From: Hyphomonadaceae bacterium
GTDB lineage: Bacteria > Pseudomonadota > Alphaproteobacteria > Caulobacterales > Hyphomonadaceae
Assembly (NCBI GenBank): GCA_030696545.1
Contig: JAUYSA010000475.1
Location: 1 to 17,705 of the forward strand
Reading direction: 5' to 3'
Length of the DNA stretch: 17,705 nucleotides
In this document: piece by piece, positions 7,513-14,532 of the stretch
How positions within the stretch are numbered: the first letter of the stretch is position 1
Layout of the letters: every line of letters begins with the position of its first letter
Notes under the pieces: model-generated
Databases searched by the model: none
What the model saw: the letters and a program-made list of their open reading frames with translations, nothing else
Told to the model about the DNA's origin: nothing
Made by a program: the position numbers and the translations under genes

Positions 7513-8235
7513 ATGACGTGGATGAGCAGCAATTACCGAAACATTCCGAAGGCCATATGGTCGTTCGTGCGCGCCGAGTTCGTGCTCGTGGCGTCGCTTG
7601 CCGTTATTGCAACGGCCCTTCTGGGCTTTATCGAAATCGCCGACGAAATGGCCGAAGGCGAGTCGCACGGATTCGACATGGCCGTGCTGCAGGCGCTTCA
7701 TCCTGATCCCGCGAACCCATCTGATCCGATCGGTCCGTTCTGGGTCGATCATGCAGCGGCAGACCTGACCGCGCTGGGAAGCCTCGCCGTGCTGGCGACG
7801 ATAGCGCTTCTGGCTGGCGGATTTCTGGTGCTGGAGCGGAAGCGTCTTGAGGCCGGCATGATCGCGATTGCGTTTGTGGGTGGTCTGGCGCTCAGCCAGT
7901 CTCTCAAGGAGTTTTTCGGCCGCGAACGCCCGCCGGAAATCTATCGTGCGTCTGACATCCTGAACGCCAGCTTCCCAAGCGGGCATGCGCTGCTGTCCGC
8001 CGTCGTATTCCTGACGCTGGGCGCCATGCTGGCCCAGGCTTCAAAGGGCAGGGCGTTGCGTATCTTCATCATGTGCGCGGCGATCGCCCTCGTTCTGATT
8101 GTTGGCCTGACGCGGATCTATCTCGGAGTACACTGGACGACGGATGTTCTGGCAGGCTGGTCCGTGGGCGCTGCCTGGGCGACACTGTGCTGGCTGGCCG
8201 GCAGCTGGCTGAAGCAGCGCCCGCGCCCGTCTTAA
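7513..8235 (+). CDS. PAP2-family lipid phosphatase
   Basis: The protein is 240 residues with about six hydrophobic segments (first at 22-42). The three phosphatase signatures are complete: KEFFGRERP (K132 to P140, the Kx6RP motif), PSGH (155-158) and R201-x5-H207-x3-D211 in TRIYLGVHWTTD. The histidines of motifs 2 and 3 perform the phosphoryl transfer. Members dephosphorylate undecaprenyl diphosphate, phosphatidate or related lipids at the outer face of the inner membrane. Placed just before glycosyltransferase genes, recycling of the undecaprenyl carrier used for polysaccharide synthesis is a sensible but unproven role. I took ATG 7513; ATG 7522 is equally possible, because neither has a clear ribosome binding site. 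The ExoM-like gene begins 43 bp after its stop. Confidence 0.92.
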   Translation: MTWMSSNYRNIPKAIWSFVRAEFVLVASLAVIATALLGFIEIADEMAEGESHGFDMAVLQALHPDPANPSDPIGPFWVDHAAADLTALGSLAVLATIALLAGGFLVLERKRLEAGMIAIAFVGGLALSQSLKEFFGRERPPEIYRASDILNASFPSGHALLSAVVFLTLGAMLAQASKGRALRIFIMCAAIALVLIVGLTRIYLGVHWTTDVLAGWSVGAAWATLCWLAGSWLKQRPRPS

Positions 8236-8278
8236 CCATCGTCCCGGAATGGCGCGTGGCTTGCACCGACAGGAACAC

Positions 8279-9202
8279 ATGCAGGACTCCGTCATTAACC
8301 CCGCGACTGTCCGCGACGTGGACGTGTGTGTTTGCACGTTCCGCCGCGCATCTGTCACCGATCTACTGGCCTCGCTGGCCAGGCTTGAGACGCCGGGGTG
8401 GCGGATGCGGGTCATCGTGGCGGACAATGACGACAAACCTTCGGCGCGCGAGACGGTGGAGCGCGCGTTTACCAGTTTTGGCCTGAACGGCCTCTATGTA
8501 CACGCCCCTGCGCGCAACATCTCGGTCGCGCGGAATGCCTGCCTCAATGCGGCCCGTGCGCCTCTGATCGCTTTCATCGACGATGACGAAACGGCCCGGC
8601 CCGACTGGCTCGCGCAGCTTATTTCACGACATGAGGCCACAAGTGCGGGCGTCGTGTTCGGCAAGGTGATGGCCATCTATGCGCCGGATGCGCCTCGCTG
8701 GATGCCTGTTGCGGATATGCATTCGACGCCGCCGCCGATCCGCAATGGCGAGATCGTTGGCGGCTATACCTGCAACGTCCTGATGCGCCGCGACGTCGTA
8801 GGCGCCCTGCGCTTCGATCCTGCCTATGGCCGTTCAGGCGGCGAGGACACAACCTTCTTCGCGCAACTCCAGCGCGCTGGGGTCGTCATGGTCTATACCG
8901 AGAAGGCCGTCGTCGACGAGCCGATCCCGCCATCACGATCGACGCTGGAATGGCTGAAAATACGTGCCTTTCGGGCAGGGCAGACCTGGGGCCTGCTTGA
9001 ACTGCGCAACGGCAAACCGAAGGCGGTTCTGGTCGGCATGTCGCTGGCGAAGATGGCGTTCTGCGTTGTGATGGCGGGGCTGACTTTCTGGTCTCCGGCG
9101 CGCTGGCGCAGGGCGATCGTCCGCTCGCGCCTTCATGCCGGCGTCATGGGCGCAGCCACGGGAAAGGCGCCTCTGGAGCTTTACGGGGAAGCCGGTGCCT
9201 GA
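8279..9202 (+). CDS. exoM: ExoM-like family 2 glycosyltransferase
   Basis: The protein is 307 residues. The N-terminal GT-A domain has VDVCVCTFRR, a VIVADNDDKPSA stretch, ARNISVARNACL, the metal-binding FIDDDE (DDDE about 101-104), and later WMPVADMHST, GGYTCNVLMRRD and SGGEDTTFF (GGED about 187-190). As I remember it, this run of motifs matches rhizobial ExoM, a glucosyltransferase adding a sugar to the lipid-linked succinoglycan octasaccharide. A C-terminal hydrophobic stretch (MAFCVVMAGLTFW) suggests membrane association at the cytoplasmic face. An upstream in-frame ATG exists at 8249, but ATG 8279 has AGGA four bases before it and starts nearer the conserved core. The donor and acceptor sugars here need not equal those of succinoglycan. 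Confidence 0.88.
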   Translation: MQDSVINPATVRDVDVCVCTFRRASVTDLLASLARLETPGWRMRVIVADNDDKPSARETVERAFTSFGLNGLYVHAPARNISVARNACLNAARAPLIAFIDDDETARPDWLAQLISRHEATSAGVVFGKVMAIYAPDAPRWMPVADMHSTPPPIRNGEIVGGYTCNVLMRRDVVGALRFDPAYGRSGGEDTTFFAQLQRAGVVMVYTEKAVVDEPIPPSRSTLEWLKIRAFRAGQTWGLLELRNGKPKAVLVGMSLAKMAFCVVMAGLTFWSPARWRRAIVRSRLHAGVMGAATGKAPLELYGEAGA

Positions 9203-9324
9203 GCGCTGCGAACCCCAACTAGCCAACGGGACTGCACCTGGCGCGCGAACAGCAGCACGCAGCAGGCGAGTGCCAGTGATTCGTTCGCGGTTCGAGCGCA
9301 GGATTTAGTGGGGAGCTGCTGACG

Positions 9325-10071
9325 ATGGCCGACACAACGTCCTTCGACAAGATTATCGTGCAGGGCGCCATTGCCTCTGCGCCCCGGCCTGCGCGTGTTA
9401 AATCGCGCGCCAAGACCGCCGGCAGCGTGTTTATCTGGGTCGGGCTTCTGGCCATGGGTGTCGCCGCAATCGCCCCGATTTCCCACTTCACGCTTCAGGA
9501 AGCAGAGACCGCGATGCTGCTGCAGGCGGATAACGCCAGCGCTGCGCGGGCCATCGAGCAGGACTGGTCGCAATCGACTTCGCCCGACTATGTGGAAACT
9601 CTCGCAGAGCTCGGCATGCAGATGCCTGTGGTGGATACGGGCTCGGCTTATGTCGCCGCCAGCCGCGCGACCGAACTCGATCCATCGCGCGCGTTTGCCT
9701 GGGCGCAGCTGGCGTATATCGAGGCGCAACGCGCGTCGGGCAAGGTTAACGCCGCTTCGCTCCATGCGCTGACGCAGTCGATGGATGCGTGTCCGCTTTG
9801 CGACGATGCGCTGATCAGTTGGCGTTTTAACTTTGTGCTAACCAACTGGGCCTCGATACCCGAGACGCTGCGTGTGCGTGCGTTCGAGCAGGCGGATGTG
9901 CTGCGCTGGATCGGACCCAACGCCGAATTCCTGGCCGAAATGCGGGCAAAGGCGCGCCAGAGCGGCATTCCATTCGATGCCTACCGCGCCGCCGTTAACA
10001 CGCCGGCACGGACGTGGGACATCGGGCCTGCCTCACAGCCCAAGCCCGCCCGAGGCGCTCCGTCGACTTGA
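9325..10071 (+). CDS. Membrane-anchored protein of unknown function in the polysaccharide locus
   Basis: I do not recognise this 248-residue protein. A basic cytoplasmic N-terminus (about 1-31) leads to one transmembrane segment (about 32-52, GSVFIWVGLLAMGVAAIAPI), so the rest should face the periplasm. The soluble part is helical and alanine-rich; residues 105-135 (SAYVAASRATELDPSRAFAW) look like a TPR-type helix pair. There is a CPLC cysteine pair at 156-159 followed by aromatic residues (ISWRFNFVLTNW). GGGGAG lies nine bases upstream of the ATG. It sits between the ExoM-like and ExoA-like transferase genes on the same strand, 122 bp after the first and 24 bp before the second. It may be a scaffold or accessory factor of polymer synthesis; this is inference from position only. 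Confidence 0.8.
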   Translation: MADTTSFDKIIVQGAIASAPRPARVKSRAKTAGSVFIWVGLLAMGVAAIAPISHFTLQEAETAMLLQADNASAARAIEQDWSQSTSPDYVETLAELGMQMPVVDTGSAYVAASRATELDPSRAFAWAQLAYIEAQRASGKVNAASLHALTQSMDACPLCDDALISWRFNFVLTNWASIPETLRVRAFEQADVLRWIGPNAEFLAEMRAKARQSGIPFDAYRAAVNTPARTWDIGPASQPKPARGAPST

Positions 10072-10095
10072 CGCGCCCGGCAGAAGAATTGCTCT

Positions 10096-11154
10096 GTGAC
10101 CGCGATGGACACGCCGACACTTTCTCATGCGCCGCTGAACCAGCCGCGAACGGTTAACGCCGTGCAGGCCGGTGCGGTGTCCGGAGCCGACGTGCTGGTC
10201 GTTATCCCGGTTCTCAATGAAGCCCTCCACATCGAAGCCTGCATCCGCTCGCTGATGACAGGCGACCCGCGGCTGGCAGAGGCCTGCTTCGTCGTCGCCG
10301 ATGGCGGCAGCACGGATCGTACGCGTGAGATCGTGACGGCGCTGGGCGCGGAATTCCCGAACCTGCGATTGCTAGCCAACCCGAAGAAGCTGCAATCCGC
10401 TGCCGTCAATCTTGCCGCGCGCGAAGCGGGGCAGGGGCGGCGCATTCTCGTGCGTTGCGACGCGCACGCGATCTATCCCGCCGGCTATGTGATGATGGTG
10501 GCGGGTTCACTGGGATCGCGTGGCGTTGCGTCTGTTGTTGTGCCGATGGATGCGATGGGAAAAACCTGCTTCCAGAAGGCCAATGCCTGGATCGTCGATA
10601 CGCCGCTCGGTTCAGGCGGTTCGGCGCATCGCGGCGGGCGCAGGTCCATGTTTGTTGAGCATGGCCACCATGCCGGATTCGACCTGAAGTCTTTCCTGCA
10701 AGCCGACGGCTATGACGAGACATTCTCGCATAACGAGGATGCGGAGTTCGACACGCGCCTGCGCAAGGCCGGCGGGCAAATCTTTCTCGATGCCGATATC
10801 CGCCTCGTCTATCTGCCGCGCGCCACGATGGGCTCTCTGGCGCGTCAGTATTTCAACTATGGCAAGGGCCGCGCGCGCACGCTGATGAAGCATGGTGAGC
10901 ATCCAAAGCTTCGCCAGCTCATCCCGCCGGCAACGCTCGTCGCGTGCATCACCGGGCTGTTGATCGCGCCGTTCAACCCGCTGGGTCTCATCCTGCCGGG
11001 CGGTTATCTCGCAGCGCTTGCGCTCGCGTCACTGGCCGTCGCGGTCAAGCACAAATCGGCTTGCGGCCTGCTGGCTGGCGCTGCTTCTGCGACGATGCAC
11101 ATGTCATGGTCAGCAGGCTTCTTCAGGCAGATGCTGAAGGGGCAGCGGGGCTGA
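10096..11154 (+). CDS. exoA: ExoA-like family 2 glycosyltransferase
   Basis: The protein is 352 residues. The GT-A domain begins at VLVVIPVLNE (33-42), with ADGGSTDRTREI (from 68), a CDAH metal-site equivalent (121-124, one Asp replaced by His relative to DxD), HNEDAEFDTRL (212-222) and a YFNYGKGRARTL segment. Two or three hydrophobic segments follow residue 275, so it is an integral or tightly bound inner-membrane enzyme. This architecture matches rhizobial ExoA, the glucosyltransferase that adds the second sugar to the galactosyl-lipid made by ExoY. The start is uncertain: GTG 10096 is used, ATG 10105 is the alternative, and neither has a strong ribosome binding site. It lies 24 bp behind the unknown membrane protein and is probably in the same operon. 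Confidence 0.9.
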   Translation: MTAMDTPTLSHAPLNQPRTVNAVQAGAVSGADVLVVIPVLNEALHIEACIRSLMTGDPRLAEACFVVADGGSTDRTREIVTALGAEFPNLRLLANPKKLQSAAVNLAAREAGQGRRILVRCDAHAIYPAGYVMMVAGSLGSRGVASVVVPMDAMGKTCFQKANAWIVDTPLGSGGSAHRGGRRSMFVEHGHHAGFDLKSFLQADGYDETFSHNEDAEFDTRLRKAGGQIFLDADIRLVYLPRATMGSLARQYFNYGKGRARTLMKHGEHPKLRQLIPPATLVACITGLLIAPFNPLGLILPGGYLAALALASLAVAVKHKSACGLLAGAASATMHMSWSAGFFRQMLKGQRG

Positions 11155-11247
11155 AACCTCAACGTATTCGATGAAATTTGCGGCGCTCGCTAAAGCTGGC
11201 CGCAGAGCTTTCCCGATATCCCTCTCGCTTCTGCGCGGAGGTTGGGA

Positions 11248-11805
11248 GTGCAGCGGCAGAACGTTCTTCCGTTTCAACGGCGTCGCTTTCGCGTGCCTGT
11301 CTTGTCGTTGCGCCGCACAAGCGGGCGGCTAGGGCCTGTGCCTGTGATGGCGAGTGTCATGGTCCTGTCTCTGGTCGGTCTGGCCGTGATCTGGGTCCAA
11401 GACGCATCCCGTTCAGCCTCGGCCTCGGTGCGCCAGACGGCGGGGGCTTGGGCAAGTTCGTACATAGTGGATATCAACTGGGTCGACGGTGATAGCGGGA
11501 CCATCAACGGACGTGAGTTTCGACTCCATGGTGTGGACGCGCCAGAGGGCAGCCCGTCGAAAGCGCGATGCCGCGAGGAGAGGGAGCGCGCTGCACAATC
11601 TCGCGCTGCTGTCAGGCGTATGACACGCGACAGCCGAATTGCAGTCAGCACATTCCATGGGGCGGATCGCTACGGCCGCGAGCTTGTGGACCTCACGGTC
11701 AACGGCGCAGACTTAGCGACGTTACTGGCCGCGAAAGGCCACGTGAAGTATTGGAATTTTGAGAACCGACAACCGAAGCCGGACTGGTGTGGGCTCTCTG
11801 ACTAG
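11248..11805 (+). CDS. ExoI-like membrane-anchored staphylococcal-nuclease-fold protein
   Basis: The protein is 185 residues. A basic N-terminus leads to one hydrophobic segment (about 34-51, starting MASVMVLSLVGLAVIW), so the domain is secreted or tethered in the periplasm. The SNase (thermonuclease) domain keeps the key residues: VDGDS (Asp about 80, calcium ligand), FRLHGVDAPEG (Arg 92 and Glu 100, equivalent to Arg35 and Glu43 of the staphylococcal enzyme) and RYGREL (Arg 144, equivalent to Arg87). Two late cysteines (about 108 and 181) could pair. It may be an active nuclease, unproven. Succinoglycan clusters carry a similar protein, ExoI, of unclear role. GTG 11248 has GGAG seven bases upstream; TTG 11242 and ATG 11347 are alternatives. 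Its TAG overlaps the opposite gene's stop. Confidence 0.87.
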   Translation: MQRQNVLPFQRRRFRVPVLSLRRTSGRLGPVPVMASVMVLSLVGLAVIWVQDASRSASASVRQTAGAWASSYIVDINWVDGDSGTINGREFRLHGVDAPEGSPSKARCREERERAAQSRAAVRRMTRDSRIAVSTFHGADRYGRELVDLTVNGADLATLLAAKGHVKYWNFENRQPKPDWCGLSD

Positions 11806-12167
11806 AACGCCGAACTCTTGCGTTCCTGCACCTTCATCGCGGCGCGGCTGTACATCATCTCCACCAGATCGCTGGCGGATTTTCCATTCATGTCGACGCG
11901 CGTGGCGAGGTTGTTCTCCTTGAGAACCTTCTTGATATCGCCAAGCTTCATCGCACCGAACACTGACAGGAATTTTGCCTTCGGCCCGGCGGCAAGCGCG
12001 TAGGGGTTCGCGACTTCGGCCTTCGCCTCGTCTTCGAACACCACATTGCCGCCAAGCGCCTTGACCAGCCTTGCGGCCAGCTTCGGGTTCGAGCGCACCT
12101 CTGTGCGGAGTTCATCGAAGAAGCGATCGAGATACTCGACCGGCGTTAGTCCCGGACCTTCGCCCAT
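11802..12167 (-). CDS. Small protein (121 aa) overlapping the ParA gene, possible ParA partner
   Basis: I do not recognise the family. It is a soluble, helical, charged protein: an N-terminal amphipathic helix (TPVEYLDRFFDELRTEV), a lysine- and alanine-rich middle, and a C-terminal part (KLGDIKKVLKENNLATRVD, then SASDLVEMMYSRAAMKVQER) that resembles a small helical DNA- or protein-binding unit. The start ATG at 12167 lies 22 bp inside the end of the ParA gene in another frame, which strongly suggests translational coupling. Small proteins encoded next to ParA ATPases often stimulate the ATPase or link it to cargo; that role is proposed here from position only. The gene ends in CTAG shared with the convergent nuclease gene (TAG on both strands). 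Confidence 0.78.
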   Translation of the reverse strand: MGEGPGLTPVEYLDRFFDELRTEVRSNPKLAARLVKALGGNVVFEDEAKAEVANPYALAAGPKAKFLSVFGAMKLGDIKKVLKENNLATRVDMNGKSASDLVEMMYSRAAMKVQERKSSAF

Positions 12168-13066
12168 GTCGCACCCGTGCGTTGAGTCATGAAATCGGTG
12201 AAGCGCTCGGCCAGCCGGCGAACATCGCCGGTCACGCCGGCATACTTTCCGCGAAATGTGTCATAGCTGTCGGGCGCTGCTCGATCCATTGCGTTGAGAA
12301 CATGCACGGATTCGGGGATCGTCGGACCAAACCAGCGATCCTTGAGATAGATCTCGCGCAGGTCTGACGCGATCGAGCGCGCATACTTCGTGTCGCGGAA
12401 GCGCGTGATCAGCACGAAATTGCGTTGCGCGAGGTCTGGCGTCACGAACTTTCCCACCCATTCCGAGAACTGTTTCGTGCCCCAGGTGGAAACCGAGTCT
12501 GCGATGGTCGGCGTGATAAAGGCGTCTGCGATCGAGAGGCCCGCCCGCGCAAGCGGCGACAGGTGAGGCGGGCAGTCCAGCAGGATGATGTCGTACAGTG
12601 GCAGCAGCGGCTCGAATGCCTCGCGGAAAAACTTCGCAAGCGCGTCGGCCAGCGAGGTGGGCGTGCCAGAGCCCGAATACCATTCTTCCTCAAGCCCAAG
12701 CTCGCGCATGCGCAGCTGGGGATGCGACGGCAGGCTGGAAATCCAGCCCTGACGCTCATCCTGCTCTTCCGCGCGGCGCAGTTCCTCGAGCGTGACGGCG
12801 TTGGGCATGATGAACGGCGCGGCCGATGGCGGCTTGCCCGCCATGAAGCTGGCAAGCACGTGATGCACGCCCTTGCCCTGGTCGGACGCATCCTGCACGC
12901 CGCGCTCGGTCAACAGCATCTGGCTGGAATTGGCTTGCGGGTCGAGATCAATGACCAGCACGTTCATGCCGTAATAGTGCGCCAGTCCGTCCGCCAGCAT
13001 AACGGTCGTCGTCGATTTGCCGACGCCGCCCTTGAGGTTTGCAATGGCAGCAATCAGCGCCGGCAT
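12146..13066 (-). CDS. ParA/Soj-type ATPase within the polysaccharide operon
   Basis: The protein is 306 residues. The deviant Walker A motif KGGVGKSTT (12-20) carries both lysines typical of ParA/MinD ATPases; Walker A' is VIDLDPQANSS (38-48) and Walker B is DIILLDCPPHL (about 159-169). About 120 residues separate the A' and B motifs, more than in plain Soj/ParA (roughly 80-85 from memory), so there is an insertion around residues 75-140 (including LPSHPQLRMRELGLEEEWY). The C-terminal part keeps ITRFRDTKYAR and PESVHVLNAMDR. There is no N-terminal DNA-binding domain and no membrane segment. AGGAA precedes the ATG by about four bases, and the stop of the polymerase gene is seven bases upstream. 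No parB or parS-like feature is nearby, so a role in cargo or machinery positioning is more likely than chromosome partition. Confidence 0.92.
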   Translation of the reverse strand: MPALIAAIANLKGGVGKSTTTVMLADGLAHYYGMNVLVIDLDPQANSSQMLLTERGVQDASDQGKGVHHVLASFMAGKPPSAAPFIMPNAVTLEELRRAEEQDERQGWISSLPSHPQLRMRELGLEEEWYSGSGTPTSLADALAKFFREAFEPLLPLYDIILLDCPPHLSPLARAGLSIADAFITPTIADSVSTWGTKQFSEWVGKFVTPDLAQRNFVLITRFRDTKYARSIASDLREIYLKDRWFGPTIPESVHVLNAMDRAAPDSYDTFRGKYAGVTGDVRRLAERFTDFMTQRTGATWAKVRD

Positions 13067-13073
13067 CAGTTTC

Positions 13074-14420
13074 CTATTCTTCGTCGGCGCGCGCCTCTAT
13101 GCGGCGTCCAGTGGCGACGCCACACGCAGCGCCGAGAAGCAGCGCGTATAGCCACACGGCGCTCGGCAGGTCGAGTGAGGAATCTGTCACGCCATGAAGA
13201 AACATGAGCGCGCCTGCCACTACGGCGAGACGAAGAAATGTGCGCGGTGTGCGTCGTGACTTCAATGCGGCGAAGATGCGCGTGTACATCGCGCCCAGCG
13301 CCAGCACGAGCAGGGCAAGGCCAACGATTCCAGCCTCCACCAGCCACGTCACGAAAACATTGTGAGCATCTCCCGGCGCACGCATGGCCTTGGCATTGAA
13401 CAGGGTCATCGCCTTGTCGCCTTCTGCGCCGATGGAACCAAGTCCATGTCCAAATGCAGGGCTTTCCATCCACGCGCTCATATACGCCTGGATGCGCTGC
13501 ATGTTTGGCATGATGTCGGAATCGCCGACGCCCGGCGTGATCGTTTCGTCACTGATCCAGCCGAGGCCTATTCCCCATACGGCAAGGCCGACAGCAATGA
13601 ACGGCGCGAGGATTGCCGCCAGCCGCATCGGTATCCCGCGATGTTCGCGCGTCGAGATCGCAAGCGTATCCCACCACATCAGCGCGACAAGGACGGCAAG
13701 CGTGAGCACCATGCCGGGCCGCGAGCCGACGATTGACAGGCAGGTCAGCGAAAGACCGACCAGCAGCAGGCCTGAAAGCCCCTGTCGCAGCATCTGTTCG
13801 ATCATTTGCGGGCGCGCGAGCGCTTCCGCGTCCATCTGCTTGATGAGGTGAAGGATCCTGCTCATCCCTACCGTAGCGAGCAGGCCGAAAAGCAGCGATG
13901 CGTTGGCTGGCGTCTCGAAAGCCTGAGAAAATATGTTCACGCCTGAGGGGATGGCGATGACATGCAGCACAAACATCCAGGCGCAATAGCCGATTGCGCC
14001 CCACATCAGCCCGCCCCACGCGAGGTCAAGCGAGCGGCGATGACGCGAGGCGATATAGCCAATCGTCCAGAGAGCGCCTGCCGCGAACAGGATCGCGAGA
14101 TGTGGCGCTGAGCGATAGAGCGGGCCGGCGAGTCCGGTGACGCCATAAGCCGCGATAACAGCCGCGCCAGCGATCATGCCGGAGGTCACGTGATGCGGGC
14201 CTGCCGCGAATATCGTGGTGATCGCTATGGCGACGAGCAGTCCGGAGAGGGGCAGGGCGGCGATCGGCTGCACGGCGCCATAAGCGATATGCGCGAGCGT
14301 CAGAACGGCAACAGCTGCAAGCGGCGGCAGCACGTCACGCAAGCGTATCCGCGGTGGTGGTTTGGCGCTGGACCGTGACCGGCCCCAGCCCATCGCTGCC
14401 TGTGCGGGAATCTGGTTCAT
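13074..14420 (-). CDS. Wzy/O-antigen ligase family polysaccharide polymerase (ExoQ-like role)
   Basis: The protein is 448 residues with about ten to twelve hydrophobic segments. After a basic proline-rich N-terminus (KPPPRIRLRD), helices begin at VLPPLAAVAVLTLAHIAYG. Two family hallmarks are present: the central GSRPGMVLTLAVLVALMWW helix, whose Ser-Arg pair is conserved in O-antigen ligase (Wzy_C) proteins, and the late GHGLGSIG followed by a large periplasmic loop ending APGDAHNVFVTWLVEAGIVG, which contains the conserved H-N pair. Family members polymerise or transfer undecaprenyl-linked glycans at the periplasmic face. In this locus polymerisation of an exopolysaccharide repeat is the natural assignment, filling the ExoQ slot. 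The start ATG at 14420 has a GAGG about ten bases upstream. It is followed after seven bases by the ParA gene. Confidence 0.9.
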   Translation of the reverse strand: MNQIPAQAAMGWGRSRSSAKPPPRIRLRDVLPPLAAVAVLTLAHIAYGAVQPIAALPLSGLLVAIAITTIFAAGPHHVTSGMIAGAAVIAAYGVTGLAGPLYRSAPHLAILFAAGALWTIGYIASRHRRSLDLAWGGLMWGAIGYCAWMFVLHVIAIPSGVNIFSQAFETPANASLLFGLLATVGMSRILHLIKQMDAEALARPQMIEQMLRQGLSGLLLVGLSLTCLSIVGSRPGMVLTLAVLVALMWWDTLAISTREHRGIPMRLAAILAPFIAVGLAVWGIGLGWISDETITPGVGDSDIMPNMQRIQAYMSAWMESPAFGHGLGSIGAEGDKAMTLFNAKAMRAPGDAHNVFVTWLVEAGIVGLALLVLALGAMYTRIFAALKSRRTPRTFLRLAVVAGALMFLHGVTDSSLDLPSAVWLYALLLGAACGVATGRRIEARADEE

Positions 14421-14532
14421 TTTCCGTCCGCCTCACGAACCTGAAAGAATGTTAGAGCAACGCAAGGACGAGTCCATTTGGTGTGCAGGCGGATCAAAAA
14501 CTCTACTCGCCTGACAGGATAGTCCCGATCGA

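Noticed and set aside
9181..9765. 194-codon minus-strand frame spanning the gap before the unknown membrane protein
   Set aside because: It runs antisense to two supported genes, lacks a plausible ribosome binding site and shows no recognisable motifs.
12146..13066. Chromosome or plasmid partition locus (parAB), hence a replicon origin
   Set aside because: No ParB gene, parS-like palindromes, iterons or replication gene accompany the ATPase; it lies inside a polysaccharide operon.
12146..13066. Wzc/ExoP-type tyrosine autokinase
   Set aside because: The two-lysine deviant Walker A and DLDPQAN motif are ParA-like, and there is no Tyr-rich tail and no transmembrane or chain-length domain.
12425..13207. 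260-codon plus-strand frame opposite parA and the polymerase 3' end
   Set aside because: Its composition (very Arg- and Gln-rich) and antisense position to well-supported genes mark it as a shadow.
14486..14513. CAGGCG/CGCCTG repeat between the exoL-like and polymerase genes as a terminator
   Set aside because: Short stem, 16-base loop and no T-run on the minus strand; more likely chance.
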